Shown here piece by piece: positions 22,712 through 34,159 of a DNA stretch of 64,000 nucleotides. The DNA comes from Angiostrongylus vasorum. Lineage: Eukaryota > Nematoda > Chromadorea > Rhabditida > Metastrongylidae. Every line of letters begins with the position of its first letter. The first letter of the stretch is position 1. The stretch spans positions 682,001-746,000 of the forward strand of contig JADANN010000359.1 in the NCBI GenBank assembly GCA_018806985.1. Reading direction: 5' to 3'. The translations under genes were made by a program, and so were the position numbers. Below the pieces are notes generated by a model that was not told the DNA's origin, did not search any database, and saw only the letters and a list, made by a program, of their open reading frames with translations.

Positions 22712-23530
22712 ATGGAAATTAATAGCGGAGAAGCTCTCTACCAATGTTTTCCGCCCTAGAATCTCCGTCTCCGACCACGAAATACCCGGTGGTGAAAAAC
22801 TATCCGAGATTCTGCCATCTGAAGTTCGAGTTACGTTAGAAAGCATGAAGAAAACCACAGCTTTTCTTGCAACCAACATGGCATCTTACCATCAGAAAGA
22901 GAGAGTCCTAAACCAGTGGATGACCTCGCACACGTTAATCACACCGAAGAAACGTGACCGCATGGACCATCGCAGCTACCGTCACACGTGTTGCTCATTG
23001 CCTTCTGAAAGCTGTTCACGAAGAAAAGCCTTTTGCGCGATTTGAAGACTTGGGATGAGGCACAATAAGTTGGGCAGGCAGGATTCTGAGAGGGATTCCG
23101 CTGCATGGACTACATCGAGACTTATCACGAGTCATAGAAGTCTGTCGAGACTACCGTCTTCCCTTTGTCCTAACCTTTGTCGACTAGGAGGAAGCGTTTG
23201 ACGGCATGGAAAGCAATGAAATCCTGCAAGCACTCGTCGACCAAGCAATGGACCAGTCGTGCACACAAGTACTAGCAGACTTTTATCGGAATTGCAGCAT
23301 AAACGCACAGCTTTTTATCGACTCGTTACCATCCTCGCAGGAAAAGGAGTTCGACCAGGCGACACAATATCGCCAAAGCTGTTTACCTCCGACTTGCAGT
23401 GGATAATGAAGCCAGTTAATGGGAACCAAAAAGGGGAATACATATTGAAGGAGAGTTCTTATCAAATCTTCGCTTCGCGGATGTACCAGTGAAGCAGAGA
23501 CCGATATCTACTGTGCTGATTTCAGCATTT
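22712..23530 (+). mobile_element. LINE reverse transcriptase fragment
   Basis: Frames from 22712 give palm and finger pieces of a LINE RT: LNQWMTSHTLITPKK near 22910 (thumb-proximal linker), a motif A region near 23185 reading FVD-stop-EEAFD, FYRNCSINAQLFI near 23285, KGVRPGDTISPKLFT at about 23346-23390, and NLRFAD near 23470, where the second catalytic aspartate is lost. The copy is 5' truncated and carries stops and frameshifts. It starts directly after an inverted 390-bp retroposon. Confidence 0.6.
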
Positions 23531-23644
23531 CTCGTCCTTTCGTCATGAATGTTGCTCAATGCTGGTAAAGTCGATTCTATCTGGAGTCCTGGAATAGCCG
23601 TACTAGGGGAATTCTCACTTGGATTTTTGAAAACGAACTGGTCC

Positions 23645-23772
23645 CAGATAAGTCTAGTACCAATTTTCTTACACCGGAGAGATGGTATGCTTGCTAAAGT
23701 AGGGGTGGAATCGAACGAACACCGAGCTCGTGATCAGTGACGTCATTGCCACTACGCTACCCGTTCCCTTTG
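23645..23772 (-). mobile_element. tRNA-derived SINE head, diverged
   Basis: On the minus strand GTAGCGTAGTGGCAATGACG and GTTCGATTCC make a good A box and B box pair. The body (GGAGAGATGGTATG inverted) matches the family. It is truncated after about 125 bp. Confidence 0.45.
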
Positions 23773-24239
23773 TAAATATTTCAGTTAAAGATGATCCGTC
23801 TTTAGGAGCAAGAACACTGAAGGATTTAATGTAGGGTATGCTTCCATGAGTAGCGAGTATCGGTAGCGTCTAAGTGACTTCACATTATTACTCACAGAGA
23901 AATAAAAGAACAGGAAGGTAGTGCTATCATCCTGTGAATAGTTGATGAACCGGCCACCAGCTGTCATCAAGCTCGGTCTGTTGAATTTTGCTGTACGTTG
24001 GTAATTCAAGATATGCAAACAATGGAAAACCGGCATAAATTTATTATTATGCGGAAGAGATCCAGATGACAGCGACAATAATGCCGTCTCTAGCTCTTTA
24101 GCTGCCGTCTGCCACCAACGAGCTCTTTTTTCGGAGACCTACTCTGCCCACTAGATAGGTCACTGGAAAGGGAATGGAAGTTTTCGGAAATGCCTACTTA
24201 ATATGTTGTCTATATGATTAAAAATGCAGTGAAGTATTA

Positions 24240-24690
24240 AGAAAGAGTATGGTGCCAATATTTCTTACTTTCATCGATTTCTATGGTTTCAACTCTGTTG
24301 ATACAGAAATGTTCAAGGAAGCTTTTGGCAGCGAACACAGCTCAAGTCAGTACGGATTTTTGTGGATTGGGGGAACGAATCTAACTTCACAGCCACAATT
24401 TCGCTATTTTTATGAGATCGTCGTAAGTGGAAAGAGGATTTTTATAAGCTGTTCAGCATCATTTTTTGTTAACTTCGGAAGACTAAAAGGGAAAAACGTG
24501 GGTGCGGAAGTCGATGACCATGGTTACGCATTTGCCTTAATGACATCGTTGTTCTCATAACTCGTAACATGACAGCTAGGATTATATGGTCGCAATAAAT
24601 CTTACGAGAATTTGACAGTGCCTTTGCAAATTTCGGTGATTTTCTAGGCTAGAAAGCGACGATGTTCTCAATGTTTATCATTTAGTAATC
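24240..24690 (+). mobile_element. LINE reverse transcriptase fragment
   Basis: The frame at 24249-24560 resembles RT motif A and following residues (FLTFIDFYGFNSVDTEMF). Near 24530 the sequence reads as a degraded FAxDI-type motif across a frameshift, followed by a region like the RTE stretch after the catalytic site. It is short and broken. Confidence 0.45.
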
Positions 24691-24999
24691 GTTTCATTTG
24701 CATACATCGCGCAAACTTCGTTACATACCTCAATTGTGTGTGTTAGGGTTACGAAATCAATACGATGAATATTTCCCATGATTCAGGTGGAGGAGATCGG
24801 ATTCGGGATTCAACAGAGAATCATGAACCAGGTGGAAACGACAAAATCGAGCTCTCCGCTTAATTCTTTGGTTTCTTAGTACTTTTTCATGCCCTTATGT
24901 ACTCCACTTATCGAAAATTATTACCAGTGTAGATAACATGAGATGCAGTATGCAGAGATGCCACGCGATGCACAAATTGTCCTTGTCCTATGGCACAGC

Positions 25000-25065
25000 C
25001 GCTCTCCATCTCTCCAGTGTCGGAAAATTGGTACCATACTTGTTTGGATTAATAAAAGCATTTCC
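25000..25065 (+). mobile_element. SINE body fragment
   Basis: CATCTCTCCAGTGTCGGAAA and TTGGTACCATACTTGTTTGG match the middle of the SINE body. The 390-bp retroposon copy e starts right after it. Confidence 0.35.
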
Positions 25066-25450
25066 TCCCTAACGGTTTACCGCTTCATCGTGGCTGGCAG
25101 GTGTTCCTGGATGTCGGACTGCCATGTACAGCGAGGGATTCATCCCCCTGGCAGGGTCTCTCAAGCTGAGAAGGAGTCCGGCGTTTCCATCAGCAAGCCT
25201 AGCTAAGAGTAAACCAATACCAGGACCCACCACCGTCCTGGTATCAAAGTCGCGTGGTGATAAATCTCCCTCTGATACACAAGGGTTGCGACGACCTGTG
25301 GTGGTGACGACCTGAGGCAGATTTTGGCCTGGCTGACCTCGGAATTCCAGGGAACCGTAATGGCTTAGCCAGCAGGTCTCCGAAAAATCGAGATTATGCT
25401 TAAGCCCACACAACCAGTGAGGATGGGCCATTCAAGTATCAAGTATCAAG
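25066..25450 (+). mobile_element. 390-bp short retroposon, copy e
   Basis: Flanked by TAATAAAAGCATTT (near 25050) and TAATAAAAGCGTTT (near 25457), a one-mismatch 14-bp target duplication. The 3' tail reads AAGTATCAAGTATCAAGT. It was inserted into or next to a SINE fragment. Confidence 0.7.
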
Positions 25451-26285
25451 TAAGTAATAAAAGCGTTTACTTGGTATATCGATAACCTTGTATAAGCCAA
25501 ACACGCACTTTTCCTACTATTACGATTCTTAGTGGAATCGAATACGCTGGCGTACCCCTAAGGGACTGATTAACACCTTATCGATAGCGCCGCGTGACAG
25601 AGCATGAGCTAAGTTTTTCACTGGAAAAGGTTTACGAGCTGTGATGAGAAGTTGGATTGCATTGTCTCAGCTTTATTTTCTGAATAGTAGTGCTATCACA
25701 ACATAACAATTTCAAAATTTATCTTCATAAAAACGTTTCCCGTATCTGAAGGAAACAAATGCCTTGAGAGAAAACACTCAGAAACAAAATAATTATAGAA
25801 GGGGATTTGGTTTTATTAGCAAAATATTTGCAATGGATTGCATTTTACGGCTCACTGAACACCAACGGAATGACGCCTACGATTGTTCGACAGAACACTG
25901 AACGAAGTTCATAGCGAAATTTTACACTCATCTTCGTGGGTTTGAGCAAGAATGGAGAACTCTTAAAGTATAAACGTTTTGAAAGCGGAAATGTACAAAG
26001 GAATGGAGAACAGCGAACTCTCACTGCTCTTTGTTTTCTCGAAAATGGCAACTAGAGGCACATCATTTAAGTTGCAAACGGTCAGTTCAGCTGTAACAAC
26101 AAGGAGAAAACTCTAGATATATCATAGAGATGGCTCGTATATAACTGATATCTAATAAAAGTCACTGCATAATGCCAAATACATAGTGGAAATCCGTGTT
26201 GCAGGGCAGTTTCAATATCGACCGGTGTAGGAGAATCGCTGAAAATGAGAAGAACCGTTGCATAATAGAACAGATTAGCAACATC

Positions 26286-26360
26286 TCGTAAAGGATAAAG
26301 GACAGAGGTCGGCGTTGATCACTCCCTCAGATATACGCCGTGCATTCGACTCCATCAAAT
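26286..26360 (-). mobile_element. SINE 3' fragment
   Basis: AAGGATAAAGGACAGAGG followed by GGCGTTGATCACTCCCTCAG matches the inverted 3' end of the SINE family. Confidence 0.4.
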
Positions 26361-26729
26361 ATTGTACAGTTATTCAATTGCGCATTTAACTACAATGACA
26401 TACAGGACCTGGCGATGGAAGAACTCATTGATTCTTATGCTCACATAATGGTAAGGTACGAATTTGTTAACACTGAAGGAAGCTTGGTTAGCCTATTACT
26501 GAGGTCCAACAAACACCAACGGTTCGAACTGCCGCGATACACCTGTTCCTCGACACCAGAACACTTCACAAATGAAAATGAACTATCTCTGCTGGCTATC
26601 AATCTGGGACGGCAGTTTGAAATTGGAACATCTTCACTACTGTTTCGACACGGACGTGTAGCATACAGCTTAAAGATACCTTGGAATTCACACGGCCGTT
26701 GTTTCGGTCATGGGTTCCAGGCTAACCAT

Positions 26730-26905
26730 GTTTTCCGTCTCTCCGATACCAGAAAATTCCTACAAGACTTGTCTGGAGAGATAAAAACACCGACTTCATA
26801 CATCGGTAGGCCCCAGTATGTTAATGTATAGGCCAAATATGCATTCGCTCACCTTCATGGTACTTAATGGAGTCGAGTGAACCGCGTATCCCTAAGGGAT
26901 TGACA
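26730..26905 (+). mobile_element. SINE body fragment, headless
   Basis: The segment from GTCTCTCCGATACCAG through CGACTTCATACATCGGTAGG to TCCCTAAGGGATTGACATAA follows the SINE body without the tRNA-like head. Confidence 0.4.
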
Positions 26906-27144
26906 TAAATCGCCTTATGCTTTGTTCTCTATAATTTTGACGAAAATACCAATAAAAACTTGGTTTCTGTTCATTCTCTGTCAGCTCATTTCTGAAGATT
27001 CTTTTATTGGACTACTAAAAACACTTAAGAAAATTAAACATGCCTTAAAACGACGCAATTTTGGTAGTTTTGAAACGTTAATGTTGTCCACTTTTTATTT
27101 ACGGCCTTTTACAAGTTTTCACGGCAGAGTATTATTTGTGAAAC

Positions 27145-27433
27145 AACCACAGTGATGCTAAGATGTTTGCAAAACTCTGGCCTGCGGGTGTCTGCAGTGG
27201 GGAACGAACGCGCTATTGTCCTTTTCAGGGAGTAACGCACCAACACACCTCTGTTGACGGGTGATTGCTGATGGCAGTGATCGATAGAACTAGCTGAGAA
27301 ACAGGCGAAACGAAGGACCCGCATGGTGTGGTGGTGAACGCGTTACTCCCAGGAAAGGACAATAACGCGTTCGTTCCCCACCGCAGAAACTTGCAGTCCG
27401 GACTTTTGCAAATATCTCAGCATCACTGTGGTT
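27145..27433. mobile_element. palindromic MITE, complete
   Basis: Terminal inverted repeats of about 90 bp start AACCACAGTGATGCT at the left and end AGCATCACTGTGGTT at the right. They enclose a 100-bp core with GGGTGATTGCTGATGGCA. There is no coding capacity. The CAGTG ends recall hAT elements, but no convincing 8-bp target duplication is visible. Confidence 0.65.
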
Positions 27434-28116
27434 AATGTTGTTATTTATTCCTTTATCAAACCATGGAGAATCACTTCAAAACAATGGAAGAGAAGTATCA
27501 CCACACCCTGAGAGAACCTCTGAGAAAGTAGGTAAGCACGGCAGATTTTCGAAACCAGTGTGTGATTAAGAACTTACCGTTGGGTTGTACCCATTATACT
27601 GTGAAGAATATTGCCGATTCGTTGAGAGATTCAAGTTGGGAGAGTTATTTAAATTCCAGTACGAACCATACAATGATACCCGACCAGACTGAAACGTCCC
27701 AATGTTAGCAAACAAATTGTAGTGATTAGTCCTAGTGAGTATAGAACGAAAACATCAACAAGATAAGACACATAGCACATAGTAGCCAGGACAATGATTA
27801 GACGGCACATAGATATAAATAATAAGCTTGTTCCTGTTCTAATTTCGAGAAGGCCGGAGGGTTACTAGATTCTTATTTTTTTACTTTTTTTACAATAAGG
27901 TTTTTTTGCTAGGACGATTTTCGACTAGATCTGTAAACTTAAGCGAGTTGCAAAAAAGGACCAAATAGACCAGTTTACATCCCTTTTTGTTCATATTCTT
28001 TAAAAAAAAACTTTTTCACATCCCTTGCTTAATATATTGAGGGATTTCCTGCAGAGTTTTTTGCTCTTTCTTAGAACATTTTGTTTGCATTATTACCTCT
28101 TAACCTTTCACAGAAA

Positions 28117-28345
28117 CTAAACACTCTTACAATCATGGCTCGTTCTAAGAAAAATCTTAAAATGCATCATGTCATCACAAAGAACCACCTGATTATATGT
28201 GTTCATTTCGCTGCTGAGTCTAGTGGTCTTTTCTAACTGGTCCTCGTAGGAGCCGTCAACGGACTTGCCGTTCCGCTTCACAGCATATGCTGTCGACTGC
28301 ACAGAATACACTGGGCCATAAGGCCGAAGATGAGCTGATGAAGAC
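28117..28345 (-). CDS. dex-1: dex-1-like exon 4 (cytoplasmic tail)
   Basis: The acceptor ttttcag at 28352-28346 opens this exon in the phase left by exon 3. It encodes a polar tail containing [22 protein letters not shown] and [10 protein letters not shown] donor-like CAG|GTGGTT at 28188 would end the exon at 28189. Without splicing there the frame reaches a stop at 28117. I cannot choose between the two from sequence alone. Confidence 0.6.
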
Positions 28346-31300
28346 CTGAAAACAAGGAGAATAAGCCGAATATTTTGTAGCCGAAGCTCGCAGGATTTTC
28401 CCACCATTACTCCTTGAGAGTTAAATCCACGAAAAACGTCGAATTCAACAGCTACAATAACTTCAAAATATTGAACAGATTACAAACTCAACAAGATTAA
28501 TGATTTTCTGTATCATTTCCAATATGGAGCACTGGGCTTTGTCGTTTTTGCAGATGGATTGTTTTCTGTTTTGCTCAGTTGTTAATGGGAATTCAGTCAT
28601 CTGAATTACATGTCCTTGCGTTTTTGCTGGAGCGACTTCAGAGTGTAACATAGCCACACGCGAGCATCATGAACCATAGTTCTCAACTGTGCGCCCTTTA
28701 CTCGAAGTATATGAATGGCATATAATTTTGCTGTTGAGATCTTCTTGACGACTTGTTAGCAACTGCCATCTAGCTTCACGCCACAGCTTGTCTTGGATAG
28801 TGGCAAACCCCCACGAAGCTTCGAATGGAAAGTCTCTTGTGATCATCTACCATGTTCCATGAATATTCCAGTGAATTCTTTCGGATCCTTCCTTATTATT
28901 CTCAAAAGCATGCAATTACAGTAGAAAAATGAAGGAACGGAATATCTACTGGATTTTCTAATAAATTCTAAGTTATGGATGAAGGACTGAATTGGCAGTC
29001 AACTAACCTTCTTCTACAGCAGACGAAGACTGCTATTGCGATAAGCAGCAGCACCCATACGACAACGATCACGCTTGGAATGATTATCGCGATTTCTGGA
29101 GAAGCGAGACTTTACCAATCAAAAAAATGGTTGTACTTTTGCTCTCGACCTTACGAAGACAAGAGCCCTGTGTTTTAAGAAAGGAACTCACTGCTTGCAG
29201 CTGTATCCCGATCCTCGTCTCCATCGAATATTGTTGTTCTCGTGCCGGCAGTAACGATTTGCGGTCGTTTCGGAGTCGATCTTGTCATCTAAATTTTTTC
29301 CAGTGGCACTACGAAGTACAGTTCACAGTTCAACTTTGCAGAATTACAGAGATAGTTCATCGGAAGTTGTCAAAAGAGGGATATAATATTTAGCCTTGTC
29401 AAAACTAGTGTAAAACTGGCCATTTTCAGAAAAAAAAATCTCGAGTTCGGTTTCTGTTCTCAATCTTCTCCTCATAAGTATGAATTTCTGATTGTATCGC
29501 ATGAAAATGGCTTATTGTTAAATCGGTTGATCAGCATGTTGACGTTTCTTGATTTTAACTCAATGAACTTAAATCCCAACCTAAGACCGACGTTCATTTA
29601 ACTTCGGCATTAATCATTAAATCACTGCTTTTTCTCTAGGTGTAAACACGAGAGAGTTATACCAGTATTAATACATGACAGCTAAGCATGGAAAGGTCAA
29701 ACTGACATGAAATCTACTCAGCCAAACGCTTCCTTAAACTCAGCAGGCAAAACTTAATACGTGAATTTTCATTCGCGTAATAAACAGCTTTTTTAAACAC
29801 TTATTATTCGGGTTCTTGTAAGTCTTCCACTTATTTGGTGGATACCAGCCACACTGGCTTCCAGGGATATTTGTCGCCCATGTAAAACTGTGCGGCTGGT
29901 CTCCACCAAATAACTGGGGGACTTGAAAAGAACAAAACGGTGGGTGTTTAGAAGAAGCTATTTATTTTAAAAAGGATAAACGATAAAGCTCTCGGCGTTG
30001 ATCAATCCCTGAGGGATGCGCCATGCATTCGACTTCACTAAGCATCGTTTGGAGGTGTGATTGAATGCATATCTGGCCTTTACAATGACTCGCGGTGGCC
30101 TACCGATGTATCGAGCTATTGCTTCTATTTTCCCAGACAAATCTGGTGCCAACTTACCGACCCCGGAGAGATGGAAGGCTTGGTGGGGCATGGGCCCGGG
30201 GATCGATTCTACGCTGTGTGTTCCAGGGCGCCTCCGATCACTGCGCCACACGTGCTGTTTATTATGCGAATGGAAATTTATTTAATAGGTTTTATCTGCT
30301 CAGGTTAGGAAAGTGCTTGGCTGAGTAGATTGCATGTCAATTTGACCCCCCAGGGTCTGAAGAAGGCGAAACTGTCGAAATGTCAGCTATTATGTGTTAA
30401 TAAATGCTCTGATAACAACCTCGTGTTTGGTTACCAAGAAAACAGTGAATTACTGAATGAATTTGGGCGCTTCATTAAAAGTTCATGCCGATTTAAGAAG
30501 TCGTTGTGGAAGAAAAACTCGATTCTCAGATTTTATTACCGCTCTGGTAGTCGTGAAAACGAATATCTGTGCTGTTGTAGTTGAAGGAGATGTGGTGGAC
30601 ATTTGAGTAGTCAGCTCATCAGCGCTCGCGACTTCAGATTTCTAAAGAAGTCTGTTCTGTTGAAAGTAAATTCCAGCAAAGAGTTTCTGTTATTCCCTTC
30701 AAATACACAACTACGACTTTATACGTTCCATTAGTGTTTTTAACGATTAGTATTCACAAAGATTAAGGTATCGAAAAAATTTTGCTGGAGATGTGTAAAC
30801 TATCATAGATGGAAGAAATGTAACCACAACGATACTGAGATATTCGCAAAACTCCGAACCGCAGGTGTCTGTGGTGCGGAACGAACGCGCTATTAGCATT
30901 TCCAGGGGCTAACGCGTTCACCACCACACACACCATGCGGATCCTTCGTTTTGCCTGTCTCTCAGCTATTTCGATCGACCAGTGCCATTATCATTCACCC
31001 GGAAAAACTGTAGTCCCGTCCGCCCAGTCGTCGTTTATAAGAAAAAGAAAGACATGAGGTCGCAGTGGTGTAGGTCAAGATAGTTTGCGATAACTTCTAA
31101 TTTTCCAACCTTTGTCACCACTCGACCAAAAATTGGGACAAAGTTCAAGCTAGGAATTCACCATCGTCCCGAATATTATGGCACAGTTATCAACTGGGTA
31201 CATCTTGTGTACCCTAAGCCAACGTGACAACTGTGCAGCCAAACCAACGTTTTACGTGTTGTAGAACAAGTCTTTGAAGTAAGTCACCAATTTTGGAGTA

Positions 31301-34157
31301 AAAGAAACCCTCCATTCATTTCGCCTAATTATAAAAAAATTTTAAAAAATGTGGCCGATTGCGACAACTCTAGACCTTTCAACTCTTTCATTCTCCAGGA
31401 AGAATCCAGGAATCAATTAGCAGTTTTAAAAACTAAGTGCTCATTGCAGTTCGTCATATTAATGGAAAGGAAAGAGATTACCTTCCCCAATATCAGATCC
31501 TTGTCAGTAAACTCAGGCAGAGGCTCGCTTGAGAGGTCACTGGTGGTGTTTAGTTCATTTATCATTTTTAAGATATCTTGTCCAGTTTGCGGTTCGTCAG
31601 TGATCGAAGGTAGAGAACTGGTCTTCCTAGAGGTACCTTCGGATTGGAAGTTCGTGTGCGTCATAGTGCTAGGAACCTCTTCCACATCGGAGAGTTTAAA
31701 GGTGGGGAACGTGGGGAACGTCAGTTCCACGGTAGATGACTTTATTGTCGTCGAGGTTTCCTGCAATGTAAAGTCGGGCAACGGCTTCAGTTTTTCTTTC
31801 GGAGTGAACACCTCTGGAACGGCTGTAATGAATGGTGGAATGGTCAATTCGAAGACATCTGGTTCGAGCTCCTCGAAGTCTTGCTCTCCCAGTGAAACTA
31901 TTGGTCGGTGCGGTGTGCTTTCGTATCGGGGCCGTGGTCGGGTAGTTTTCGCTGGTGTTGGTAAGACCGTCGTCTGAGTAAACGGAACCATAACAGAAGA
32001 GGTGACGACCGTACTATGTCGAATGGCTGGTGCTGGCTCAAGTTGAGGTACGATAGTTCGTGGACCTTCAAGGGCAATGCCAACGATTGCAGTATTTCCA
32101 GTACGAACGCCGGGACCAATAGCAGGTCTGCGAGAACCAAGTGAATTTTGATTAGTTCGTGATGGATGAGTTCGGTCATTATGTAGCGCCTTCTTCTGAC
32201 AGTAAGGTGGTTGTTGATCTGCCAGTGGACACGGTTGGATGGAAGGTTCATCGATTCTGAACAACCATATTCCTGGATGACCGACATTGCTGAGTTGAGT
32301 GAGCTGCTCAATGCCTTGAGTACCAGACCCGGGAAGTGTTATGGATGACGAGACGTCGTTAACAATGATGCCAGCCTCAGCGCCACCACTCCATTGCATC
32401 TCTTTGTAGAGCATCTGAGCGAATGTCATTCTCTCCCTCTTACTATTCTTTCCGTTGATCAATAATGTTTGGAAGGTGTTGCCCTTTTGTGACTTTCCAT
32501 CGGTGACGTTCATGTAGGTAACAATGAGAACGCTTCTGGCTTGGAACGACGGCTCCACAAAACTTTCTTGGATGGTGCGAGTAACTCGCGTTAGAGTGTC
32601 CGAGTCCGTGACTTCAGCGACCGTCACATGTCCACCTCTGCTGGTGTCGATTGGAGCAAAGAACGGTGCTACTCCAGTTATGTGCAGTTCTTCCAACTTG
32701 TCACTGACCGACTTTGGCACATCCGTCAACGACAACAGCCCAGATGTTGTTACCGTAATTTGCTCATAAATGTTTCCGAAGAGCTTCATCGGTGTTTTTA
32801 GTTGCCAAAGAACCTTTGATGTTTTGGTTTTTGGTAACGACTGGTGGGTGTCTGATGGGAACAAAAAGGATGCAACACATTCAGATACTCCATCACCTGA
32901 GAAGCCCTCTTGACATTGGCAGAAGTAGCGCCCCGGTGTATTCGTGCAGACTGCGTTCTTATGACAGACTTGATCTCGACATTCGTCGATGTCATGACAG
33001 CCTTTGTATCCATCGCCAGTGAAGCCGGATAAACATTGACATCTCTGTATGGACTCGCCACATCGATCGTAGTCGGTAAAGGAGATGGCGTTTGAAGCGC
33101 ATTGGGTAGAAGCACGTGCATTGCAATTCTCTTTCTTTGTCTGACAATTTCCTCCCGTCCAGCATTCAGCACAACCCTTCGGACATTCACCGGTGAGCGG
33201 ATGGCAGGTGCCTTCCCCACAATGGCAGCACAGCGCGCAGTCTGCTCCCCATTCACCAAAAGCACATTCTTCATCGCAGGTGTCGCCTTTGATTCCCTGC
33301 TTACAACGTGCGACACGTTGTTCACCCAGTTCGAACATCCACTCTCCGGGAATGCCCGTGTTACCGTACTCCTCCAAATACATGATGTTTCCGGTGCCCG
33401 AAGTGGGCAATGCGTAATACTCGGAGTTGTCACCTCGGTTGAAACCGGCCTCAGCTCCTTGGGTCCATCCGATATTGCTGTAGATGAAATTCGCGTATGT
33501 ACCGTTGTCAGTTATAAAGAGAGCTGCTTGAAATGTGTTAGTATTCTCTTCTGGCAAGGCCGAAGTACCCTCAAGCGGCTGCATTTTCTCCCATGTGACG
33601 ACCACGGCCGACTTAACATGAACCGATCGGTCATACTGGTAACGAATCTCGCTCTGACCTCGCTCCAAGACTCTACCTTTGGTCACCTCTCTATAGTAGA
33701 CATGACCTCCTTTCCTCAAGTCATTTCTGTTCCAGAACGGCGCAATCATCCTTGCACCACTTGGAAAAAGTCCAGCTTTATAGGTTCGCGAATTTGCCTC
33801 GAATCCAATAGCACCGTTTGAGAGCACATAAATAGTATTATAGTCTTCTCCGTAGAAGTTGAGCGGATTTGTCAGTTGTACTTTCTTTCCAACATCGAGC
33901 GCCTGTGGCACTTCGTTATCTTCGGCATCTTTTCCAAATTCAAAAAGTCGTGAAGAAAAGAGCGGTGCCGTCACCTGTATACTAATTTCTTTCGGTTGAA
34001 GCTGCCGTCGCGGCCGTTCGCTTCGTATCGTGGCGTGGTTGTTGGCCACCTCAGCTTCAATTCGCAGACGTGCCGCTATTCGCTCAGGATCGACACGCAT
34101 AGCTGCGATCAGAGGTAGGAACGCCAACAACGGCGTCCTCATCAATGCTGTCCGCAT
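28117..34157 (-). CDS. dex-1: DEX-1-like nidogen/EGF transmembrane protein, four-exon model
   Basis: This gene model encodes a type I membrane protein of about 1,000 residues. The order is signal peptide (about 1-20), NIDO domain (about 100-278), cysteine-rich and EGF-like modules (about 285-385), a calcium-binding EGF starting DIDEC near 388, a second NIDO domain (about 430-632), a Pro/Thr-rich stalk, a single membrane helix (about 926-949) followed by CCRR, and a basic cytoplasmic tail. NIDO-EGF-NIDO-TM is the architecture of C. elegans DEX-1, an extracellular-matrix factor needed to anchor sensory dendrite tips and shape epithelia; nidogen itself differs in carrying a G2F domain. The exons I join are 34157-31482, 29288-29192, 29095-29008 and 28345-28189 or onward to the stop at 28117. 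All junctions have GT/AG and compatible phases (0, 1, 2). The last exon may read through to 28117 or splice at CAG|GTGGTT at 28188. The family call is firm; the exact C-terminus is uncertain. Confidence 0.8.
29008..29095 (-). CDS. dex-1: dex-1-like exon 3 (transmembrane helix)
   Basis: This 88-nt exon follows a ttctccag acceptor and ends at AAG|GTTAGT. It encodes a hydrophobic run of about 24 residues (isoleucine, valine and leucine rich, with one Trp) and then the stop-transfer sequence CCRR. This is what a DEX-1-type protein needs after its stalk, and the phases agree on both sides. Confidence 0.7.
29192..29288 (-). CDS. dex-1: dex-1-like exon 2 (juxtamembrane stalk)
   Basis: This 97-nt exon lies between an acceptor (aatttag at 29295-29289) and a GCA|GTGAGT donor. 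It encodes 32 codons plus one base: a Thr/Arg-rich piece that becomes acidic ([12 protein letters not shown]) just before the membrane helix. Its entry phase 0 matches exon 1 and its exit phase 1 matches exon 3. Confidence 0.65.
29968..30257 (-). mobile_element. tRNA-derived SINE, copy 2, inside a PLE arm
   Basis: The head faces right (A box TGGCGCAGTGATCGG on the minus strand near 30245) and the tail of AAGGATAAACGATAAAG lies at the left. GCTATTTATT on the left and GCTGTTTATT on the right match as a target duplication inside the PLE right arm. Confidence 0.65.
30353..30388 (+). ncRNA. hammerhead-like motif in dex-1 intron 1
   Basis: CTGAAGA, a GGCG-AAAC-TGTC stem II and GAAATGTC are present. 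Stem I (GGGT against AGCT) is partly paired. The motif belongs to the right PLE arm and is antisense to the dex-1-like transcript. Confidence 0.45.
30822..31001. mobile_element. half MITE in dex-1 intron 1
   Basis: Left inverted repeat (AACCACAACGATACTGAGAT) and part of the core (CCTTCGTTTTGCCTGTCTCT, CATTCACCCG) are present; the right repeat is absent. Confidence 0.55.
31482..34157 (-). CDS. dex-1: dex-1-like exon 1 (signal peptide to stalk)
   Basis: A single open frame of 892 codons starts at the ATG at 34157, which opens a signal peptide with a hydrophobic core ([10 protein letters not shown]). It ends at a GGGAAG|GTAATC donor. The frame stays open to 31413, but the extra 22 residues after the donor look like intron read-through. 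Both NIDO domains keep the hallmark pattern: an APFW or APFF core, a GGHV strand, a GxxAEAG motif and a closing GIPGEWMF or GHPGIWLF. An uninterrupted 2.7 kb exon is unusual for a nematode gene of this size. Confidence 0.85.
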
Positions 34158-34159
34158 TG

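Larger units (their letters stand above)
29640..30480. mobile_element. inverted pair of PLE ends, interrupted by a SINE
   Basis: The left arm (about 29640-29870, minus) and right arm (about 29875-30480, plus) share the sequence around AGCTRTTTATTAYGCG and the GCTGAGTAGAT block. They meet at a 35-bp inverted repeat (29821-29926) containing ATTTGGTGGA and ACCAGCC. The right arm is split by a SINE (29968-30257). The left arm lacks the hammerhead core; the right arm keeps one at 30353-30388. No RT sequence lies between the arms. Confidence 0.6.
28346..31481 (-). other. dex-1-like introns, repeat-filled
   Basis: Intron 1 (31481-29289) is about 2.2 kb. It carries a half MITE (30822-31001), a PLE end pair with one hammerhead-like motif (29640-30480) and a SINE inserted inside that pair (29968-30257). 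Introns 2 and 3 (29191-29096 and 29007-28346) show no recognised element. The repeats account for much of the size of intron 1. Confidence 0.6.

Noticed and set aside
26340..26831. 163-codon open frame
   Set aside because: Both ends lie in SINE fragments and the middle has no recognised motif; a small exon (GACCTGGCGATGG to ATG|GTAAGG near 26405-26450) is possible but unsupported.
31351..31977. 208-codon plus-strand frame
   Set aside because: It is antisense to the DEX-1-like exon 1 and mirrors its Thr/Ser-rich stalk; composition explains the open frame.
32798..33821. Long frames of 211 and 239 codons
   Set aside because: They overlap the NIDO/EGF exon in other frames and carry no independent motif.
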